From positions 1 to 28,206 of the IMG/VR virus record IMGVR_UViG_3300024518_001972: a stretch of DNA of 28,206 bases; one strand, written 5' to 3'. Positions 1-5,244 of the stretch are shown here, one piece after another. Every line of letters starts with the position of its first letter. The first letter of the stretch is position 1. The notes below the pieces were generated by a model. It saw nothing but the letters and a program-made list of their open reading frames with translations, did not search any database and was not told where the DNA came from. This DNA comes from a virus. Both the position numbers and the translations under genes were made by a program.

Positions 1-70
1 ACATTGACGTCGGAAATGCGCGATTGATTGTTCGGCCGCGCGGCGGTGGTTCGTGTGGTAACTTTCCCAT
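1..70 (-). CDS. Partial gene at window edge, unknown
   Basis: An ATG at 70 lies one base after the stop of the preceding membrane-protein gene and stays open to the window edge. The visible N-terminus is MGKLPHEPPPRGRTINRAF, rich in Pro and Arg. The tight spacing fits the rest of this operon. The product cannot be identified from about 23 residues. Confidence 0.5.
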   Translation of the reverse strand, partial: MGKLPHEPPPRGRTINRAFPTSM

Positions 71-71
71 G

Positions 72-311
72 TCAGTTTAAATGCAATTTGATGTTCATTT
101 CGTTTTTGTGATCTTCTTCCGGCTTTTGGTATTTAATGTAGTACACGTCGGCTTTCGCGGTGACGATATACACCGGCATGAATTTCGTTCGTTCGAGCAT
201 CAACTCGAATTTCCTTTTTTGCGTTTTTCGTCCGACCCATACGCCGATTAAATAGGCCATTAAAACCGGAACGAAGATTTGAAGCATTGCAATGATCGAG
301 TCGATTGTCAT
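72..311 (-). CDS. Small membrane-anchored protein, unknown
   Basis: This 79-aa protein has one hydrophobic segment near the N-terminus (about residues 4-24, IIAMLQIFVPVLMAYLIGVW), then a basic stretch and a charged C-terminal domain. That suggests an N-in, single-pass inner-membrane protein with a cytoplasmic tail, although the orientation is inferred. I chose ATG 311 because AGGGA lies just upstream. A TTG at 344 would add 11 unremarkable residues. The size and single TM would suit an accessory lysis or superinfection protein, but no family is recognised. The gene is separated from the upstream HTH gene by about 85 bases that contain one copy of AAACCGAAAC (366-375). Confidence 0.65.
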   Translation of the reverse strand: MTIDSIIAMLQIFVPVLMAYLIGVWVGRKTQKRKFELMLERTKFMPVYIVTAKADVYYIKYQKPEEDHKNEMNIKLHLN

Positions 312-396
312 ATTTTCCCTGATCGGATTATTAGTCCGTGTCAACCCCGTTTTGTGCGAAGTTTCGTTTCGGTTTCGTCGTGCAATTCGGGGTTTT

Positions 397-612
397 TTAT
401 TTCCCGATCGCCTTGTGTAGATCGCGCGACAATGCGACGAGTTGCGCCGACAACGCGCGCGCTTCGATCGACGTTAGTTCACGCGGTCCACGAATGCCGT
501 GTTCGTTACGCGTGATCGAGTAAACAATTTTGTCGGCGAGTCCCGCGTCCTTCGCGAGACGATTCAAATTGATGCGGTGTTTTAATCCGCGCAGTTTTTC
601 GGTTGTCAGCAT
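397..612 (-). CDS. Small HTH DNA-binding protein (putative)
   Basis: This 71-aa protein has an N-terminal helical region with the look of a Cro/CI-type helix-turn-helix: RINLNRLAKDAGLADKIVY at about residues 13-31, followed by SITRNEHGIRGP and a helical tail. Such proteins bind operators in phage regulatory regions. The ATG at 612 overlaps the stop of the upstream gene by a few bases, so translation is probably coupled. Four exact AAACCGAAAC copies lie in non-coding gaps within 1.3 kb and are possible targets, but that link is speculation. The HTH assignment is by eye. Confidence 0.6.
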   Translation of the reverse strand: MLTTEKLRGLKHRINLNRLAKDAGLADKIVYSITRNEHGIRGPRELTSIEARALSAQLVALSRDLHKAIGK

Positions 613-821
613 GGGTCGTAATGATTGATTTTCAAAGTGAAGTCGTCGACCGTCAACGGATCAAGCCCGAGTTCAGGACGAATGTAATTCATCGACGTCA
701 AAAACACTTTGAGCGAAATGAATGCCGCCTCGCGAACGTCGATCGTTTCCGATGCACGACCGGACGCATGAACGCGCGCGAATCCCTCGCCGTCGATGAA
801 TTGGTATTTGACTCGTTTCAT
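606..821 (-). CDS. Hypothetical protein, 71 aa
   Basis: This small soluble protein starts MKRVKYQFIDGEGFARVHA and contains no signal peptide, TM segment or motif I recognise. The ATG at 821 is directly preceded by AAACCGAAACC, the motif shared by several genes here, and there is no Shine-Dalgarno sequence. Its stop overlaps the start of the downstream HTH gene. The uninterrupted frame, ATG and overlap support a real gene. No function is proposed. Confidence 0.65.
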   Translation of the reverse strand: MKRVKYQFIDGEGFARVHASGRASETIDVREAAFISLKVFLTSMNYIRPELGLDPLTVDDFTLKINHYDPC

Positions 822-822
822 G

Positions 823-832
823 GTTTCGGTTT
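823..832 (-). promoter_or_regulatory. AAACCGAAAC motif upstream of start at 821
   Basis: An exact AAACCGAAAC lies one base upstream of the ATG at 821. The same 10-mer precedes other starts in this operon. It may be a non-SD translation signal or an operator. No SD is present. Confidence 0.4.
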
Positions 833-1016
833 ATAGAAGATTGAGTAATGTCGCGATCCAAATCGCAGCGGCGATTCTAGTGACAACGAAAAAGACCACC
901 AATTCGGGCGTGGATTCTTTTGTTCGCGGCCATTCGGCGGTTTTGCCGAGCGCGTGAAAACCGGTCGCGATGCGAACAATTAAAAGCGCGAGCGTCGCGT
1001 AAAGAAATATTGTCAT
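831..1016 (-). CDS. Small two-helix membrane protein
   Basis: This 61-aa protein has two hydrophobic segments: about residues 2-18 (TIFLYATLALLIVRIAT) and about 40-60 (VVFFVVTRIAAAIWIATLL), linked by a polar loop. Small two-TM proteins of this size in phage genomes include holins, but nothing family-specific is visible and no endolysin is next to it, so holin is only a possibility. The start at 1016 has AAACCGAAACAATC immediately upstream and no SD. Confidence 0.6.
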   Translation of the reverse strand: MTIFLYATLALLIVRIATGFHALGKTAEWPRTKESTPELVVFFVVTRIAAAIWIATLLNLL

Positions 1017-1020
1017 GATT

Positions 1021-1030
1021 GTTTCGGTTT
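1021..1030 (-). promoter_or_regulatory. AAACCGAAAC motif upstream of start at 1016
   Basis: An exact AAACCGAAAC lies four bases before the ATG at 1016, in the gap after the preceding gene. It has the same sequence and placement as the copies before the genes at 821 and 1662. Confidence 0.4.
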
Positions 1031-1043
1031 GTGATAATGATAA

Positions 1044-1298
1044 TTATCGTGCTTCAACGACGCCGATCATTTCGGTTTTGATAATTTGGCGAATGTCGGT
1101 GATCGAACCGGATTGCGCCGTTGCTTGCGCGGCGTAATCGTCCGAGCCGGCCCAAATAAATAAATGCGGCGTTGTATATGCCGAAACAGTTCGTTCGGCC
1201 TCGGTGCCGTAAGCGGCTCGTTCGATTTTGTCGATCGCGTCGATGATTGCATCGCGCGCTTCGTCGAGCAGTTCGATTTTTTCTTCGTATGAATACAT
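1044..1298 (-). CDS. Hypothetical protein, 84 aa, coiled N-terminus
   Basis: The chosen start is the ATG at 1298 (MYSYEEKIELLDEARDAIID), which directly follows the upstream 51-aa gene. Longer in-frame versions run across that gene and are rejected. The N-terminal 30 residues look like an acidic amphipathic helix, and the rest is mixed with no recognised motif. AAACGAAATC, a variant of the local motif, lies next to the start. Function is unknown. Confidence 0.6.
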   Translation of the reverse strand: MYSYEEKIELLDEARDAIIDAIDKIERAAYGTEAERTVSAYTTPHLFIWAGSDDYAAQATAQSGSITDIRQIIKTEMIGVVEAR

Positions 1299-1306
1299 GA
1301 TTTCGT

Positions 1307-1462
1307 TTATTTGATTTCGGTTTCGGCGGCTTCGTCCTTCGCACATTGAACGTGCCGGTGTTCGCGTTCGTCCCAACTTGTTTCGAATGCTTCGTCCTCG
1401 GCGATCGGGTCGCCGCAATATGAACATTCGATTTTGAGGTATGCCGTTTCGTAATCAATCAT
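1307..1462 (-). CDS. 51-aa Cys-rich mini-protein (zinc-finger-like)
   Basis: This short ORF encodes 51 residues starting MIDYETAYLKIECSYCGDPI. It has a CxxC pair (C13, C16) and a downstream H/C cluster (H35, H37, C40), which together resemble a small zinc-binding treble-clef or zinc-ribbon fold; this is inferred from spacing only. Its ATG overlaps the previous stop as ATGA (1459-1462), and its TAA is followed by the next start after 8 bases. Longer out-of-frame ORFs over this stretch have poor composition. Acidic residues dominate the second half. Confidence 0.65.
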   Translation of the reverse strand: MIDYETAYLKIECSYCGDPIAEDEAFETSWDEREHRHVQCAKDEAAETEIK

Positions 1463-1662
1463 AACATCACGCTTTTGTCGATTGCGTCCATTTGCAGGGA
1501 CATGTCACGAAAGGCGTTTGCACGAGCGCGCAAATTAGCTGCGACGTCCTCGAACGGGCCGCCGCGTCGGTCGTACCGCGCGGCCGCTTCGGTTAATGCG
1601 GAATTCATGTGATCGGCGAATTCATGCGCGCGATCGAATTTCTTTTGTCCTTGTGATTTCAT
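1459..1662 (-). CDS. Hypothetical protein, 67 aa
   Basis: This small, charged, helical-looking protein starts MKSQGQKKFDRAHEFADHMN and has no recognisable domain. The ATG at 1662 is directly preceded by AAACCGAAACA. The stop forms an ATGA overlap with the 51-aa gene, so the two are likely translationally coupled. Nothing beyond a soluble helical protein can be claimed. Confidence 0.65.
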   Translation of the reverse strand: MKSQGQKKFDRAHEFADHMNSALTEAAARYDRRGGPFEDVAANLRARANAFRDMSLQMDAIDKSVML

Positions 1663-1663
1663 T

Positions 1664-1673
1664 GTTTCGGTTT
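1664..1673 (-). promoter_or_regulatory. AAACCGAAAC motif upstream of start at 1662
   Basis: An exact AAACCGAAAC lies one base before the ATG at 1662. It matches the copies at 1021-1030 and 823-832. Confidence 0.4.
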
Positions 1674-1675
1674 GT

Positions 1676-2023
1676 TTAGAATTTTAATGGCGACGGCATG
1701 AATTCACGGACAAGACGAACGCTGCCGATCCACGATTTCCCGCAACTGTGCGCGAGGCGAATTCCGGCGACGTATCGTTTCACCAATTTGATGCGGCCGT
1801 GAATTTTAGAATTCAAAAGTACGCGCGTTTCGTCGCCGATCACATGAACCCACACGAGGCCGAGCCGCAAACAAACATGATCGGAAACTTCGTCGGACTC
1901 GTGATGCGTCAAAAACGTGCTGCCGTATGAATACCAATGACCGCAATACGGAGCGGTTTCGCCTTCGTTTTGTTCGCCGAATCCGTGTCGAATAAGAAAG
2001 AAATGCAAACGATAAATAAACAT
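1676..2023 (-). CDS. Hypothetical protein, 115 aa
   Basis: I chose the ATG at 2023 (MFIYRLHFFLIRHGFGEQNE); the longer frame needs a TTG at 2077. This is the first gene after the terminator at 2132-2167, so it probably begins a separate transcript. The protein is rich in His, aromatic and basic residues, with a few Cys and no clear TM or motif. AAACCGGACACGACA precedes the start, and no SD is seen. It may be a moderately basic nucleic-acid-associated protein, but that is a guess. Confidence 0.5.
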   Translation of the reverse strand: MFIYRLHFFLIRHGFGEQNEGETAPYCGHWYSYGSTFLTHHESDEVSDHVCLRLGLVWVHVIGDETRVLLNSKIHGRIKLVKRYVAGIRLAHSCGKSWIGSVRLVREFMPSPLKF

Positions 2024-2069
2024 TGTCGTGTCCGGTTTGAATTGTTGTAACGATTCAAAGTACAATATC

Positions 2070-2085
2070 GTCAACAATAGTTGAC
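2070..2085. promoter_or_regulatory. Operator-like palindrome in intergenic gap
   Basis: GTCAAC-AATA-GTTGAC is a perfect 6-bp inverted repeat. It lies in an AT-rich gap between the late-operon terminator and the next gene. A related half-site, TTGACATAAAT, occurs at 2111. It could be a repressor site over a promoter for the 2023-1 gene run, but I could not pick a convincing -35/-10 pair. Confidence 0.3.
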
Positions 2086-2131
2086 ATATTAAATGTGAAC
2101 GTTTCGTGAATTGACATAAATAGTGGACAAC

Positions 2132-2167
2132 AAAAAAGGCGACCCGCCTGATCAGCGATCGCCCTTT
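2132..2167 (-). terminator. Rho-independent terminator closing the tail operon
   Basis: Read on the minus strand, AAAGGGCGA pairs with TCGCCTTT with one bulged G, across a 16-nt loop, and is followed by six T. It lies about 55 bases after the stop of the last tail-region gene (2221). It is the only terminator seen in the first 14 kb of the window. Confidence 0.7.
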
Positions 2168-2220
2168 CTGCGTTACAACAAACCGTCCATTGTTTATTGT
2201 CGAATCAATGTAATCAATAT

Positions 2221-2547
2221 TTACAATTCCAACAACGCCTCGATTTCGCCGTCGGTCAGCGGGTACGTCATGCCGCCGAAAACATTGTCGCGCGATTGTG
2301 TCATCTCGAAAACAAGTTTGACCCGCATCGCATAATCGAGCTTCGCGATGTTCGTCGCTTTCGCTTGGTACACGTCATCGATGTCGGTCATCGTTGTTAA
2401 TTCGTCGACCGATAGACCATAGAACGCGGTGCCTTTCGTTGCGATTGCCGTTCGTAACGATGCCGCATTCGTGAGCCATAAATAAACCATGCCCGGCAAT
2501 GCCTCGGAATCGCCGATCGTTCGCATTCGTTGAAATAAATCGACCAT
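2221..2547 (-). CDS. Hypothetical protein, 108 aa, end of tail operon
   Basis: This acidic, mostly helical protein starts MVDLFQRMRTIGDSEALPGM. Its ATG overlaps the previous stop as TAATG, indicating coupling to the third fibre paralogue. It is the last gene before the terminator. No TM or known motif is seen. By position it could be a tail-fibre accessory or chaperone, which is inference only. Confidence 0.7.
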   Translation of the reverse strand: MVDLFQRMRTIGDSEALPGMVYLWLTNAASLRTAIATKGTAFYGLSVDELTTMTDIDDVYQAKATNIAKLDYAMRVKLVFEMTQSRDNVFGGMTYPLTDGEIEALLEL

Positions 2548-3137
2548 TAGCCTTTGATTTTTCGTGCGATCATGAATGATTTGTCCTCGATCGAAACGGC
2601 CGACGAGTTGGCATCGCCTTTCGAAAGCTGAAGATCAATCGACCCGGCAGCCGTTGCACACGCAACACCATAAATTCGAGCAGGCATCGCCAATAATGTG
2701 CCGGACGTAATGATCGGAATTACTTGTGAAATCGTCGACGCGGTTCCGGCGAACGGATAGCCGAACCATCCTTGCGGTGTCGTTTCGTCGCGGTACGCGC
2801 ATTGAATGATTCCGTATACTTGAACATCGGTCGGAATCACCAACGCTAGCTCAAGCGTCGTCGTGCCGCCACGCGTCCAATGTAAAATGTACTCGAACTC
2901 CCATTGTTCACCCGCCCCCGGCGACCACGCAAGATCAGGAACCGACGTCAGCGTTTCCGTCGATACATCAACGTCGGAATTGTTAAATCGAAATATTACG
3001 TTCGGGTCGTCGAACGCGACGTCGGTCATGTGTACCGGTTCGGCCGTGTCTGATCCATGATCGAGTGCCGCGCCAATGCCGGAAAATAACGACCCGCGAA
3101 CGGTGTCATTTTGTACCGGTTGCAAAACTACTGTCAC
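2547..3137 (-). CDS. Tail-tip/fibre paralogue 3, short form
   Basis: This 196-aa protein is the third of three tandem relatives. It shares with the two upstream genes a WEFEYILH strand region and the C-terminal signature SFMIARKIKG (compare SFLVARRLLG and SIMIARRITG). It lacks their N-terminal domain. I chose a GTG at 3137: it overlaps the previous stop as GTGA and has GGAGGA seven bases upstream. The ATG at 3215 would lie within the previous gene and add a shadow sequence. It is probably a beta-rich virion protein at the tail tip, by position and homology within the window. Confidence 0.7.
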   Translation of the reverse strand: MTVVLQPVQNDTVRGSLFSGIGAALDHGSDTAEPVHMTDVAFDDPNVIFRFNNSDVDVSTETLTSVPDLAWSPGAGEQWEFEYILHWTRGGTTTLELALVIPTDVQVYGIIQCAYRDETTPQGWFGYPFAGTASTISQVIPIITSGTLLAMPARIYGVACATAAGSIDLQLSKGDANSSAVSIEDKSFMIARKIKG

Positions 3138-3982
3138 CCTGTGATCCTCCGCGCGATCATTATCGATCCCGCCTTGACTAAAGTCGCCGAGCCGGACGAT
3201 GACCCCTGCGCCCAACGCAGGTTAATTGTCGTCGATCCGGCGGTCGCGAATAAAATACTCCGAATGAATACGGCGATGTTTGCCGTGGTTGCGGTATGCT
3301 GAACCGTGAACGCCGTCGTTGCGAAGTCATTAAATTGACCGCCGACTTCGGAGCCTGTCGTCGCGTCCGACGCCGACAGCGTCATGCACGACCCGGCGAC
3401 GGAGCCGGAACCGGCGTGTAACAATGATTTAAAATCAACCGTCCCCGCGTTTTGCTCGCATTCAAGTATACATGTGACCTCCCACACTTCGCCGTTCGCA
3501 ACGGTGAACGTCAAGTCGTCATCAGCCTGAACGGTCGTCGACGACGAAACAGACTCATCGGCCGTTTTTACGAGTGCAACACACAAGTCGGTGTCTTGTC
3601 GCGTGCCGTCGGGGTCGGCACCGATCGAGCGCATGTGTGTAATCGACGAAATCGTGCCGCCGGACGTGACGACCTTCGCAATTAGTAGATCGGAACCGGG
3701 GTTCGCCCCGGCGACCTCGTCGGCGAGTACACCCGCTTCCGACAACCAAATATAATTCGTGTCGTTGTTCGCTAGTGCCTGAGTCGTGTTCGTCGTAATA
3801 TTGACCTCGATTCCGTTGACGATCGCGAATCCATCACCGACCGTTGCATTCAACGAACCGCCGTCGGTGACTTCGAAACCGGAAACAACGAACGACGCAT
3901 TGATCGCGAGTTTATTAGTTGCCGCCGCCCACGTTGCCGCGCTCATGTGAACGGTATCGGTGAATGTGGCGTCGACGCTCAT
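3134..3982 (-). CDS. Tail-tip/fibre paralogue 2
   Basis: This 282-aa beta-rich protein is Thr/Ala/Gly-rich. Its N-terminal half resembles the upstream gene (GFEVTDGGSLNATVGDGFAI against GFNVTDGGGLVASVALGTAI, then VVTSGGTISSIT against VVTSGGSITSIT). The C-terminal half has TVQADDDLTF, EVWEVTCIL and the terminal signature SIMIARRITG. Its ATG overlaps the previous stop as ATGA, with GGAGG eight bases upstream. The position after the tail hub suggests a tail-tip, fibre or receptor-contact protein. No enzymatic motif is seen. Confidence 0.75.
   Translation of the reverse strand: MSVDATFTDTVHMSAATWAAATNKLAINASFVVSGFEVTDGGSLNATVGDGFAIVNGIEVNITTNTTQALANNDTNYIWLSEAGVLADEVAGANPGSDLLIAKVVTSGGTISSITHMRSIGADPDGTRQDTDLCVALVKTADESVSSSTTVQADDDLTFTVANGEVWEVTCILECEQNAGTVDFKSLLHAGSGSVAGSCMTLSASDATTGSEVGGQFNDFATTAFTVQHTATTANIAVFIRSILFATAGSTTINLRWAQGSSSGSATLVKAGSIMIARRITG
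3145..3150 (-). promoter_or_regulatory. Shine-Dalgarno GGAGGA deciding the GTG start at 3137
   Basis: GGAGGA sits seven bases upstream of the GTG at 3137. It is encoded inside the conserved C-terminal codons of the upstream paralogue. It supports the short GTG start over the ATG at 3215. Confidence 0.65.
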
Positions 3983-4779
3983 CCTAGAAGCCTCCGAGCT
4001 ACGAGAAAACTATTCGCTTTGACGGTCGTGTTTCCGGCGTCCGATGTGTTTTGTGCCCATTGTAATTTGAAATCACCGTCGGCTTCGGCGACGAAATACC
4101 CATGCGCGTACACGTGACCGTCGGCCGACGAATGATGCAAAACGGTCATCGCCGTCCCGATCGATGCGGCATAACACGAACGATTTGTTATATCGGCGTC
4201 GCGACCGGATGAAAAATGAATGATATGGCCTGCCGTTTGATTCGTTTGAAACTTGAAATCAGGCGTTGCGCCGGATGACGTGTCGAGAACTATCTTAAAT
4301 TCCCACATTTGACCCGCTAAAATCGGGAATTGCAGGTCATTATCGTCTTGCATTGTCGTCGACGAATTGACGGTTTCGTCTGAACTTTTCAATTTGAAAA
4401 CATTCAGGTTGTTTTCGACGTCATGCCGAACGGTGATCGACGTTATTGATCCGCCGGACGTCACGACCGTCGCAAGAAACAATGAACCGGCCGGAATCGA
4501 TCCGGTCGTATCTCCGACCGTTCCGTCGGTGTCGAGATAAACCTTATTCGTTGTATTGTTCGCACACGTCGTCGTTTGCGCGGCATCCGAATCGATTAAA
4601 ACACCGGCGATGATTGCCGTACCTAGCGCGACCGACGCCACAAGGCCGCCGCCGTCGGTTACGTTAAAACCTGAATGAACGTAGCTCGCTCCGGCAGCAA
4701 GCGAATTGAATAGCGATATCGCTTTTGCGGCCGTCCCGTTGTCGGCTACCGAATCCGAAGGATGTACGTTGACAGCCAT
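3979..4779 (-). CDS. Tail-tip/fibre paralogue 1
   Basis: This 266-aa protein is the first of the tandem paralogue trio. The N-terminal domain (about residues 1-125) contains SGFNVTDGGGLVASV and VVTSGGSITSI; such VTDGGGL modules are common in phage tail-associated proteins. The C-terminal domain has TTMQDDNDLQFPILAGQMWE and ends SFLVARRLLG. The final CGG AGG codons double as the SD for the next gene. It starts directly after the gene at 4780. The role in host contact is inferred from position. Confidence 0.75.
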   Translation of the reverse strand: MAVNVHPSDSVADNGTAAKAISLFNSLAAGASYVHSGFNVTDGGGLVASVALGTAIIAGVLIDSDAAQTTTCANNTTNKVYLDTDGTVGDTTGSIPAGSLFLATVVTSGGSITSITVRHDVENNLNVFKLKSSDETVNSSTTMQDDNDLQFPILAGQMWEFKIVLDTSSGATPDFKFQTNQTAGHIIHFSSGRDADITNRSCYAASIGTAMTVLHHSSADGHVYAHGYFVAEADGDFKLQWAQNTSDAGNTTVKANSFLVARRLLG

Positions 4780-5244
4780 TTACGCATTTTCGTTTGTGGC
4801 GTACCACGTGATCGTCAGCGATTTCGTCGCGTCTTTCACGACCGTCGTGTCGAGTACAGCGGCAGCAAGCAGAACGCCCGACGACGCGGCGTCAAACAAC
4901 CCGGCGTTCGCGATCGTGTTGCCGTTCGCGTCACCTGAACCCCATGTCGCTGACGCGCGGTACGTGGCCCCTGACGACGTGTTCGTTCCTAGTGCGATTC
5001 GTGGACTGACTTCGGATTCGAGCGTCGTATCGCCGAGCGTGATCGCCGTCGTGCCCGTTCCGATCGCCATGTGACTTGGCAGGTCGGTCGCATCTCCCGC
5101 CCATGCTTTCGCGAGAGAATTTAAACCCCCCGCGACGATCATGTTTTTTATCCATTCTTCGTGGATAATTTTACCCGTTCGGACGTCGCGCCATTCGGCG
5201 TGAACATTGACTCGGCGTTTCACTGTTTTATTGATTATCCCCAT
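4780..5244 (-). CDS. Tail fibre-like protein, 154 aa
   Basis: The ATG at 5244 (MGIINKTVKRRVNVHAEWRD) overlaps the end of the hub gene; an upstream ATG at 5271 would add nine residues. The layout resembles small phage tail-fibre proteins: a short basic N-terminus, the conserved-looking NMIVAGGLNSLAKAWAGD, then MAIGTGTTAITLGDTTLESE and a beta-rich C-terminus. Proteins with this IGTGTTA pattern are usually annotated as tail-associated in phages. It is followed immediately by the three paralogues. Confidence 0.7.
   Translation of the reverse strand: MGIINKTVKRRVNVHAEWRDVRTGKIIHEEWIKNMIVAGGLNSLAKAWAGDATDLPSHMAIGTGTTAITLGDTTLESEVSPRIALGTNTSSGATYRASATWGSGDANGNTIANAGLFDAASSGVLLAAAVLDTTVVKDATKSLTITWYATNENA

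Noticed and set aside
343-394. Terminator on the plus strand (AACCCCG/CGGGGTT then T6)
   Set aside because: The loop is 38 bases and nothing on the plus strand appears transcribed.
831-1016. Firm holin call
   Set aside because: Size and two TM segments fit, but no endolysin or spanin is adjacent and no family motif is visible.
1054-1458. A 134-codon minus-strand ORF
   Set aside because: Arg/Asn-rich and out of frame with the 51-aa and 84-aa genes, which have better starts and coupling.
3138-3215. N-terminal extension of fibre paralogue 3 to ATG 3215
   Set aside because: It lies inside paralogue 2, is a shadow of it, and a GTG with GGAGGA sits at the real junction.
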